Positions 53,905 through 61,142 of a stretch of 64,000 nt of DNA are shown here, piece after piece. Position 1 is the first letter of the stretch. Each line of letters begins with the position of its first letter. The DNA is from Actinoplanes oblitus (lineage in GTDB: Bacteria > Actinomycetota > Actinomycetes > Mycobacteriales > Micromonosporaceae), in NCBI RefSeq assembly GCF_030252345.1, contig NZ_CP126980.1, positions 2,309,501 to 2,373,500 of the forward strand, given 5' to 3'. The notes below the pieces were generated by a model. The model ran no database searches and had not been told where the DNA came from. It worked only from the letters and a program-made list of their open reading frames with translations. Position numbers and translations under genes: made by a program.

Positions 53905-56900
53905 TCAACGTGAGTAGATCTCCAACTCATATAGTGAGATGCCGTAATCGGTGGCCCGGGTCTGCCCGGTGAGCCGCACGTAGCGGGCGTCGGCCGGCGT
54001 CAGCACGGTGTTGTCCACGCCGCCGTTTCCTCCGGTCACGGCCGCTGCCTGGGTCCAGGTGGTGCCGTCGGCCGAGGTCTCGATCCGGTACGCCGACGGG
54101 TAGGCCGATTCCCACGAAGTGACCACCCGGGCAACCCGCGTGACGGCGCCCAGGTCCACCCGGATCCACTGGTTGTCCGACCACGAACTGGCCCACCGGC
54201 TGCCCGGTTTGCCGTCGATCGCGTTGCTCGCCGGAAATCCGAGTTGTGTGCTCGACGCGCTCGCACTCTTCCCGCTCGCCAGATTGCTCACCGGGTCGCC
54301 CCGCTTCGCGGGAAAGGACACCACTTGCTGGTACGTCGGCCGGTTCTGCCATCCGATCAGGTCGTGGGTGATCCCGCCGAGCGGCGATTGCAGGATCGCG
54401 TCGGCGCACCACTGATCGCCCGCCGAGCAGTGCTCGTCACCGGGGTAGGTGGTGGCCGCCGGCTCGGCCAGGGCCGCGCCGAGGCTGCTCAGCAGCGCGC
54501 TCCGGCAGGCGCCGACCGCCCCGCCGCCGCAGTACTTGGTGGACCAGTTCGGCACCGTGTCGCCGAGCACCGCGCGCAGGTCCTTGTCCACCCAGCTCCA
54601 CCAGCCGTACTGGAAGGCCGATCCCTTGTGCGCCTGTGACTCGTTGGCCGACGTGGGCAGGCCGGAGACCGGGCCGGTCTGGCCACCGGACGGCGACTCG
54701 TTGATCTGCAGCGCGTCGACCAGGGCGTCGAACAGCCCACTGCCCAGCCCGGCGGAGAACTGCGCCTGCACCAGCTTCGGCCACCAGGCGTCGAAGATCC
54801 GGATGGCGTCCGCGTCGGCGTACGTCTTGCTGCCGGCCGCCGTCTCCTTGCGCAGCGCGCCGCCGGTGAGCCAGGCGCGCAGCTTGGCCACCGCGGCGGC
54901 CTGGGTCGCGTCGGTGACCGGTGCGGTGTCGATCACCCGGAGCAGCACCGGCAGCACCTGCTTGCCGCGCAGGTCGGTCAGCCCGGCCTGCTCGACCAGC
55001 TTGAGCAGCGACGCCCTGTCGTACTTGGTGCCGGCCGCTATCCCGGCCGCCAGTGGCGCGTCCAGCAGGTCGCCGCGGTGCACGGAGCCGAAGCTGAAGT
55101 TGCCGTCCGCCGCCGAGAAGTCCTTGGCCTGCTTGTTGTTCCAGCTGATGAAGTAGTCCTGGTTCACCGCCTGCGGATGGACCGGGTTGCCGTTCCAGCT
55201 GAGCCACTCGTTGGCCGCGTCACCCCAGGCCGGCAGGTTCGGGTCCACGGTGGCCGGCCGGGCCGGCTGGGCACCGGAGGTGTACATCGCGTTCTGCGTG
55301 GAGTTGACGTAGAACCAGTTGAACGCGAACGGGATGTGCGAGGCGGCGTCGGTGAACGCCGCCGCGGTGCCCATCTGCTCCGGCTCGTTGAACATCTGGA
55401 AGCCGATCGCCGAGTCGGCCTCGTGCCGGTACGTCGACCGCAGCCCGGTGAACGCCACCGGCACCCCGCCCACCGTGCCCCGCCAGGTCACCAGCCCGTA
55501 CCTGGTGCGCTGCACGGTGAGCCGGTAGGAGCCGGCCGCCGTGGAGTCGGCGACGGTCGGCTTCCAGGCGTTGGTCCGGGTCAGGTTCTCCATCGCCGTG
55601 CACGTCCCGTGGTACAGGTACGACGTGGACGCCGTGGTCGGCGCGCTGCCGTCGGCGTTGCAGAGCCGCACCGCGTACGTGTCGGTGATGTCCTGGATGG
55701 AGGACGTGGCGCTCCACGCGTAGTCCGGCCCGCGGCCCAGCAGCGTGTAGAGGTTCAAGCCGCTGAACGCGACACCCCGGCTGCTGATCCCCGGGCCCTG
55801 CAGCTCCTGGAGCATCAGCAGCTGCGGGGCGAAGTAACCGGTCTGCGGGCCGAAGACGGCGACCGGGTGCCCGGTGGCCGAGTTCGCCGCCGACACCACG
55901 GCGGCGTTCGACATGCCCCGGCTGGCGCTGTCGATGGTCAGCGTGCCGAGCGACTTCGCGATCGCGCTGGTGCCGGACACGCCGGTGGAGGCGGAGCCGG
56001 TCCGGTCGAAGACGATCTCCTGCGGGACGGCGCTGCCGGCGTCCGGCATGGCGACGCCGGCCGCGTCCGGGTTCCCCGCGCCGTACGGGAAACTCTGCCC
56101 GTTGTGCAGGGTCAGCACCGTCTCCGGGTCGTTCTGCGACCGGAACTGCTGCCACACCCGGTCGCCGGCGGCGGTGCCGTACTTCGCCCGGGCCGCGACC
56201 CGGACCAGCGCGGACTGCATCTCGTTGCCGCCGCCCCCGCCGAACAGGCCACCGATCACGCCGGCCGTCGCGATCAGGTCGGTGGGCACGAAGTGCTCCG
56301 GGCCGCCGGCGTTGGTGATCGCGTCCAGGTGCCCGGTCAGCACGTACTCGCCGGGGCAGTCCCGGGCGCCCATGCAGTCGTCGATGTACTTGTTGATGCC
56401 GGCCAGGTACTGCAGGACGTCGTCGTAGAGCTGCGCGCCCCGGGTGCCGGCGCCGCGCAGCGCGTCGAGCTGCGCCTGCAGGTCGGCCTCGGTGTACGGC
56501 GAGTTGCGCCAGACGCTCTGCTCCAGCTCCCGGTTGCCCGCGGCGCCACCGGCGAACGAGGTGAGCGAGCCCCGCGCCACGTGCCGCATCAGGTCCATCA
56601 GGAACAGCCGGTCCTGCGCCCCGGCGTAACCGGCGCCGAACATCGTCCCGGCCCGGGTGGTGCCGGTGACGTGCGGAATGCCGAGCGACCTGTCCCGCAC
56701 GATCGTCACGTCCGCGCGCGGCGAGACCGTGCTGGCCACGTTGTTCGAGGCCACCCCGTAGGAGGAGTCGTTGAAGAAGGAGTTGATCTGCGCGGGGGTC
56801 AGCCCGGTGTAGTTGTACGCCAGGTTCGCGTACGGGCGGAGCTGGTCGTCGGCGTGCGGCGGCATGGTGCCGAGCACCTGGTGCGCCAGGATCTGCGCGA

Positions 56901-57072
56901 GATCGGCGTCCCCGTTCTGCCCGGGCGGCAGGATGTCGGAGCACTCGCCGAGGCAGTAGTCGTTGGTCGCGAACGCCGCGGTTGCCGGCTGTTCGCTCAC
57001 CTGGACCAGGACTGCCGTGGTCAGCAGGGAGACGGAGAGGGCAGCGGTGAGCTGCGAAAAGCGTCGGCGCAT
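53905..57072 (-). CDS. Secreted penicillin-acylase family N-terminal hydrolase with F5/8-type C (discoidin) domain (1055 aa)
   Basis: Signal peptide MRRRFSQLTAALSVSLLTTA ending near ATAA. Then a penicillin G acylase/AHL-acylase fold: helical A chain (VTIVRDRSLGIPHVTGTTRAGTMFGAGYAGAQDRLFLMDLMRH), the probable autocleavage site with nucleophile Ser in SRGMSNAAVVSA, and a long B chain. Residues about 920-1055 form a discoidin domain (SNLASGKSASASSTQLGF, WIRVDLGAVTRVARVV, YVRLTG, YGISLYELEIY). The AAGGGA before the ATG at 57072 supports the start. It would cleave an amide-linked acyl chain outside the cell. The lectin-like tail may tether it to a surface or glycan. The acyl substrate is unknown. 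Confidence 0.87.
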   Translation of the reverse strand: MRRRFSQLTAALSVSLLTTAVLVQVSEQPATAAFATNDYCLGECSDILPPGQNGDADLAQILAHQVLGTMPPHADDQLRPYANLAYNYTGLTPAQINSFFNDSSYGVASNNVASTVSPRADVTIVRDRSLGIPHVTGTTRAGTMFGAGYAGAQDRLFLMDLMRHVARGSLTSFAGGAAGNRELEQSVWRNSPYTEADLQAQLDALRGAGTRGAQLYDDVLQYLAGINKYIDDCMGARDCPGEYVLTGHLDAITNAGGPEHFVPTDLIATAGVIGGLFGGGGGNEMQSALVRVAARAKYGTAAGDRVWQQFRSQNDPETVLTLHNGQSFPYGAGNPDAAGVAMPDAGSAVPQEIVFDRTGSASTGVSGTSAIAKSLGTLTIDSASRGMSNAAVVSAANSATGHPVAVFGPQTGYFAPQLLMLQELQGPGISSRGVAFSGLNLYTLLGRGPDYAWSATSSIQDITDTYAVRLCNADGSAPTTASTSYLYHGTCTAMENLTRTNAWKPTVADSTAAGSYRLTVQRTRYGLVTWRGTVGGVPVAFTGLRSTYRHEADSAIGFQMFNEPEQMGTAAAFTDAASHIPFAFNWFYVNSTQNAMYTSGAQPARPATVDPNLPAWGDAANEWLSWNGNPVHPQAVNQDYFISWNNKQAKDFSAADGNFSFGSVHRGDLLDAPLAAGIAAGTKYDRASLLKLVEQAGLTDLRGKQVLPVLLRVIDTAPVTDATQAAAVAKLRAWLTGGALRKETAAGSKTYADADAIRIFDAWWPKLVQAQFSAGLGSGLFDALVDALQINESPSGGQTGPVSGLPTSANESQAHKGSAFQYGWWSWVDKDLRAVLGDTVPNWSTKYCGGGAVGACRSALLSSLGAALAEPAATTYPGDEHCSAGDQWCADAILQSPLGGITHDLIGWQNRPTYQQVVSFPAKRGDPVSNLASGKSASASSTQLGFPASNAIDGKPGSRWASSWSDNQWIRVDLGAVTRVARVVTSWESAYPSAYRIETSADGTTWTQAAAVTGGNGGVDNTVLTPADARYVRLTGQTRATDYGISLYELEIYSR

Positions 57073-57279
57073 GGACGGTCCCTTCGGGGTCACGCTCGAA
57101 CGCGAAAATCGTTCATAGATGTTAAAACGTCGATGGATGGCGGCGCCAGAGCGAACGGCACGAAGCAGTCCCCCAATCGGGGGCGTTACCCGCACGGGGT
57201 GTTGACCGGGCGTTGACGAACGCCAATCCTGGGCGGCGGTCACGGAACGGCTTCGAACCACCACCAGGGGGTACCGGCG

Positions 57280-59646
57280 ATGCGGCGCACCACCCGGCGC
57301 GACCACACCATCCGCGGGCGCGTCGTACGCATGCTGGCCCTGCCGCTGGCGGCCATGCTCACGCTGCTCGCCGTCATCTACGGCAACGAGATCTCCCGCT
57401 ACCGCGACGCGTCCGCCGCCGAACGCCGGATCACCCAGATCCTGGCGCTGCAGGGCCTGATCCAGGAGCTGCAGAGCGAGCGCGGCCTGACCGTGGCGGT
57501 ACTCGGCGGGAACACCGCCTTCCGGGACCGGATCGCCCCGGCGCGGCAGCGGGTGGACGCCAAGCGCACCGAGCTGACCTCCGCGCTCGGCGGAGCCAGC
57601 GACCAGCTGGCCGGCCTCGCCCGGATCCGGGCCGCCGCCGACACCGGCGACGGCGAGCGGGACGACACCTTCGACTTCTACACCGGGGTGATCGAGCACC
57701 TGATGGACGACACCCGGCACCTGGAGATCGTCGACGACCTGGACCTGCGCCGCGGCGCCGAGTCGCTGGAGATGCTCACCGAGGTCAAGGAGTCGACAGC
57801 CCAGGAGTGGGTGTTCCTGGACGGCGTGATCACCGCCGGCGGCTTCCAGAGCGGCGAGTTCTCCGAGCTGCTCAACATCGTCGCGGCCCGGGATCTCTCG
57901 CTCGGCGAGTTCGACGAGTTCGCCGACCCGGCCGCGGCGGCCGCCAAGACCACGCTGATGAGCAGCGACGCGGCCACCCGGGCGCACGCCGTGGAACGGG
58001 CCGCGCTGCGCGCCGGCGACCGGCAGAGCCTGCTCGCCGACTCCGGCGCCTGGTGGACCGCGGTGGCCACGATGCTCGACGACATGACCGGGCTGGCCCA
58101 GCAGATCGGTACCCGCACCCTGGCCCGGGCACAGGACCTGCGCGACCGGGCCACCCTGCGGCTGGCGCTGCTCTCCGCGATCGTGCTGCTCTGCCTGGCC
58201 GGCTCCGCCTACCTGGCGATCGGCGCCACCCGCTCGCTCGCCGAGCCGCTCGCCGCGCTGGCCGGCGAGGCCGACCGGCTGGCCGGCACCCGGCTGCCGG
58301 AGGCGGTGCGCCGGGCCGCGGCCGGGGAGGAGACCGGGCCACCCGGCGAGGTGCCGGTGGCCCGCGGCGCGAGCGCCGAGGTGCGCCAGGTCGCCGCCGC
58401 CTTCGACCGGGTGCAGACCACCGCGTACGCCCTCGCCACCGAACAGGCGCGGCTGCGGCGCACCACCGCCGAGTCGCTGGCCGACCTGGGCCGCCGCAAC
58501 CAGAACCTGCTGCGCCGCCAGCTCGGCTTCATCACCCGCCTGGAACGTGAGGAGTCCACCCCGGGCGGCCTGGCCAACCTGTTCGAGCTGGACCACCTGG
58601 CCACCCGGATGCGGCGCAACGCGGAGAGCCTGCTGGTCCTGGTCGGCGCGGCCAGTCCCCGGCAGTGGCCGGAGCCGCTGCCGCTGGCCGATGTGATCCG
58701 GGCCGCGGTGTCCGAGGTGGAGGAGTACCGGCGGGTGGTGCTGCGCCGGCTCGACGACGCCATGGTGCAGGGCGCCGTCGCCAGCGGCCTGGCCCACATG
58801 CTCGCCGAACTGATCGAGAACGGACTCACCTTCTCCCCGCCGGACCTGGAGGTGGAGATCCACGGGCGGCGGATCGGGGACGGCTACCTGATCGCCGTCT
58901 GCGACCAGGGCGTCGGGATGAGCGACGACGACCTGAACCGGGCCAACGAGCGACTGCGCGGCGAGGGCGACTTCATGGTCGGGCCGGCCCGGTTCCTCGG
59001 GCACTACGTGGTCGGCCGGCTGGCCGCCGAGATGCGGGCCGGGGTGCGGCTCACCCCGTCCCCGGTGACCGGGGTGACCGCCCGGATCAGCCTGCCCGCC
59101 GAGCTGCTGGCCGAACCGGCCGAGATGGCGACGGACCCGGACCCGGCCCTGGAGCCGGCGCCGCTGGAGCAGCCGCGCACGGCGGATCCGGTGCGGATCC
59201 GGCCGCGGGCGCTGGAGGTCGACTACGTGGTGGTCACCGAACGCCCGGCGATCACGGCGCTGGACGTCGACCGTACCGCGAATGGTCTGCGAAAACGCAT
59301 CCCCCGGGCGCGCCGGGCGGACCGTGGGCCGGTGCCCGCCGCGCGTGCCTCGCACGCCTCCAACGGCTCGCATGCCCCCAACGGCTCGCACGGTTCCAAC
59401 GGCTCGCACGGTTCCAACGGCTCGCACGGTTCGCAGGGCGCGCACGCCTCGCGCGCTTCGCAGGATGAGCCCGCTGTCGCGGTGAGCGACGCCCCCGGCG
59501 CGGTCCGGGACCGGCTCACCGCCCTGCGCGCCGGCATCGAGCGGGGCTCCCGCCCCGCCGCCGCCACCTCGTTCGGCGATCCCGCCCCGACCGCTCCCTC
59601 CTTCGGCGATCCCGCCCTGACCGCCCCCTCCGAGGAGACCAGATGA
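57280..59646 (+). CDS. Nitrate/nitrite-sensing-type histidine kinase, conservon component A (788 aa)
   Basis: Membrane helix 1 at about 15-38, an extracytoplasmic NIT-type sensor about 45-285 (LIQELQSERGLTVAVLGGNTAF, AQEWVFLDGVI, SLLADSGAWW), helix 2 at about 290-312, then HAMP. The C-terminal ATPase has LAELIENGLTFSPPDL (about 510), GVGMSDDDLNRAN (about 545) and FLGHYVVGRLAAEMRAGVRL, and lacks an obvious classical phosphoacceptor-His helix, as in CvnA proteins. The tail (about 680-788) is a Ser/His/Gly/Asn repeat and low-complexity region. Its stop overlaps the LC7 gene ATG by 4 nt. It should relay a signal to the Cvn multi-protein complex. Confidence 0.88.
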   Translation: MRRTTRRDHTIRGRVVRMLALPLAAMLTLLAVIYGNEISRYRDASAAERRITQILALQGLIQELQSERGLTVAVLGGNTAFRDRIAPARQRVDAKRTELTSALGGASDQLAGLARIRAAADTGDGERDDTFDFYTGVIEHLMDDTRHLEIVDDLDLRRGAESLEMLTEVKESTAQEWVFLDGVITAGGFQSGEFSELLNIVAARDLSLGEFDEFADPAAAAAKTTLMSSDAATRAHAVERAALRAGDRQSLLADSGAWWTAVATMLDDMTGLAQQIGTRTLARAQDLRDRATLRLALLSAIVLLCLAGSAYLAIGATRSLAEPLAALAGEADRLAGTRLPEAVRRAAAGEETGPPGEVPVARGASAEVRQVAAAFDRVQTTAYALATEQARLRRTTAESLADLGRRNQNLLRRQLGFITRLEREESTPGGLANLFELDHLATRMRRNAESLLVLVGAASPRQWPEPLPLADVIRAAVSEVEEYRRVVLRRLDDAMVQGAVASGLAHMLAELIENGLTFSPPDLEVEIHGRRIGDGYLIAVCDQGVGMSDDDLNRANERLRGEGDFMVGPARFLGHYVVGRLAAEMRAGVRLTPSPVTGVTARISLPAELLAEPAEMATDPDPALEPAPLEQPRTADPVRIRPRALEVDYVVVTERPAITALDVDRTANGLRKRIPRARRADRGPVPAARASHASNGSHAPNGSHGSNGSHGSNGSHGSQGAHASRASQDEPAVAVSDAPGAVRDRLTALRAGIERGSRPAAATSFGDPAPTAPSFGDPALTAPSEETR
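59368..59440. repeat. 18-bp coding repeat (NGSHGS) in the conservon kinase tail
   Basis: AACGGCTCGCACGGTTCC-type units repeated about four times in frame, encoding Asn-Gly-Ser-His-Gly-Ser. Likely to vary in length between strains without frameshift. Confidence 0.85.
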
Positions 59647-60068
59647 CCGTGGAAGCACCCGCCGACCGGCACCAGTTCAACTGGATGCTCGGCAACTTCG
59701 TCCATCAGACCGACGGGGTGCGCGACGCCGTCGCCGTCTCCTCGGACGGGTTGCTGATCGCCGGCTCGGACGGGCTGAGCCGCGCCGAGGCGGACCAGCT
59801 GGCCGCGATCGTCTCCAGCATGGCCAGCCTGGCCCGCACCGCGTCGCGCCGCTACGACTTCGACGGCCTGAAGCTCGTCATGATCGAGATGCGGCGCGGC
59901 TTCCTGGTGATCTCGGTGATCCCGGGCGGCAGCTGCCTCGGCGTGGTGGCCGGCGGGGACAGCGACCTGGGCCTGGTCGGCTACGAGATCTCCCGGCTCG
60001 CCGAGCGGTTCGGTGACCTGCTCACGCCCGCGTTGATCGCCCAATCCCGGCAGACCCTGCCGCGATGA
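59643..60068 (+). CDS. Roadblock/LC7-domain protein, conservon component B (141 aa)
   Basis: A single roadblock domain: FNWMLGNFVHQTDGVRDAVAVSSDGLLIAGSDGL then RAEADQLAAIVSSMASLAR and FLVISVIPGGSCLGVVAGGDSDLGLVGYEISRLAERFG. Roadblock proteins are dimeric regulators of GTPases. The position directly between the kinase and the DUF742 gene is the standard conservon order (CvnB). Translation is coupled to the kinase through ATGA. Confidence 0.93.
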   Translation: MTVEAPADRHQFNWMLGNFVHQTDGVRDAVAVSSDGLLIAGSDGLSRAEADQLAAIVSSMASLARTASRRYDFDGLKLVMIEMRRGFLVISVIPGGSCLGVVAGGDSDLGLVGYEISRLAERFGDLLTPALIAQSRQTLPR

Positions 60069-60141
60069 GCGAGCTCGCGAGCGGATCGGCCGACTCGGTC
60101 GTCGGTTCGGGGCGGCACCGGAGCGCGGCGGAGGTGGTGAC

Positions 60142-60477
60142 ATGAACCCCGAGGACGGCCCGATGGTCCGGCCCTTCATGGTCACCGGCGGCCGCACCGA
60201 GCCGATGCACGACGGCCTGCGGATCGAGACACAGCTCTACGCCACCCCGGCCGCGCTCTCCGCGCCGCTGCGCTTCGAGGCCCGGCGGATCGTCGAGAGG
60301 TGTCAGTCGCCGCGATCGACAGCGGACCTCGCGTCAGTGCTCGGCCTGCCGCTGGGTGTCGTCCGGGTGATCGTCGCCGACCTGATCACCGATGGCTTGG
60401 TGCTCGTGGACCAGACGCCGGGCGAGCTGTCCACCACACTGATCGAGAGGATCCGGGATCGTGTTCGGGCGCTCTGA
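60142..60477 (+). CDS. DUF742 protein, conservon component C (111 aa)
   Basis: The typical DUF742 start (VRPFMVTGGRTEPMHDGLRIETQLYAT) and winged-helix-like body (ERCQSPRSTADLASVLGLPLGVVRVIVADLITDGLVLV). GGAGGTG lies ahead of the ATG at 60142. In Streptomyces conservons this small protein helps link the kinase and GTPase. Its 3' end overlaps the GTPase gene by 17 nt. Confidence 0.92.
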   Translation: MNPEDGPMVRPFMVTGGRTEPMHDGLRIETQLYATPAALSAPLRFEARRIVERCQSPRSTADLASVLGLPLGVVRVIVADLITDGLVLVDQTPGELSTTLIERIRDRVRAL

Positions 60478-61054
60478 AACGGTCGCCGCCGCGCCGCCGG
60501 TGGCCGTCAAAATCGTCATCAGCGGCGGCTTCGGTGTCGGCAAGACCACCTTCGTCGGCGCGGTCTCCGAGATCGAGCCGCTGGTCACCGAGGCCGAGCT
60601 GACCGAGAAGTCGATAGGCGTCGACGACACGTCGGCGGTGGCCCAGAAGACCACCACCACCGTCGCCCTCGACTTCGGCCGGATCACCCTCGACGAGGCG
60701 CTGCTGCTCTACCTGTTCGGCACCCCCGGCCAGGACCGCTTCGCCTTCCTCTGGGACGACCTGGTGGACGGCGCGCTCGGCGCCATCGTGCTGGTCGACA
60801 CCCGGCGGATCGAGGACTGCTTCCCGGCCATCGACTACTTCGAGGACCACGACATCCCGTTCATCATCGGCGTCAACACCTTCGACGGCGCCCGCCGCTT
60901 CGACCACGCCGAGATCCGCGAGGCGCTGGGCCTGACCGCCGAGCTGCCGATGGTCGAATGCGACGCCCGCCGCCGGGAGTCCGTCAAGACGGTCCTGGTC
61001 ACCCTGACCGAGCGGGTTCTGGCCCGCCGCCTGGAACGGGCCACCTCCGTCTGA
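60461..61054 (+). CDS. Small GTPase of the conservon, component D (197 aa)
   Basis: GTG start. P-loop GGFGVGKTTFVG (residues about 18-29), G2-like ISEIEPL... with switch residues (TTTTVALDFGRITLD), G3 LFGTPGQDRF (DxxG variant), and G4-like IIGVNTFDG (NxxD variant of NKxD). These are the usual features of CvnD/MglA-like conservon GTPases. It completes a four-gene signalling set (kinase-ATPase, roadblock, DUF742, GTPase) that in Streptomyces regulates development and secondary metabolism. Confidence 0.93.
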   Translation: MFGRSETVAAAPPVAVKIVISGGFGVGKTTFVGAVSEIEPLVTEAELTEKSIGVDDTSAVAQKTTTTVALDFGRITLDEALLLYLFGTPGQDRFAFLWDDLVDGALGAIVLVDTRRIEDCFPAIDYFEDHDIPFIIGVNTFDGARRFDHAEIREALGLTAELPMVECDARRRESVKTVLVTLTERVLARRLERATSV

Positions 61055-61142
61055 CGGCAGGCAGCGTCCGCCGTCGTCACGGCCCCGTTCCCGGACGGCA
61101 GCGGCTCCGCGCGGATGCGCTCAGGCGGTAATCTCGCACCCG

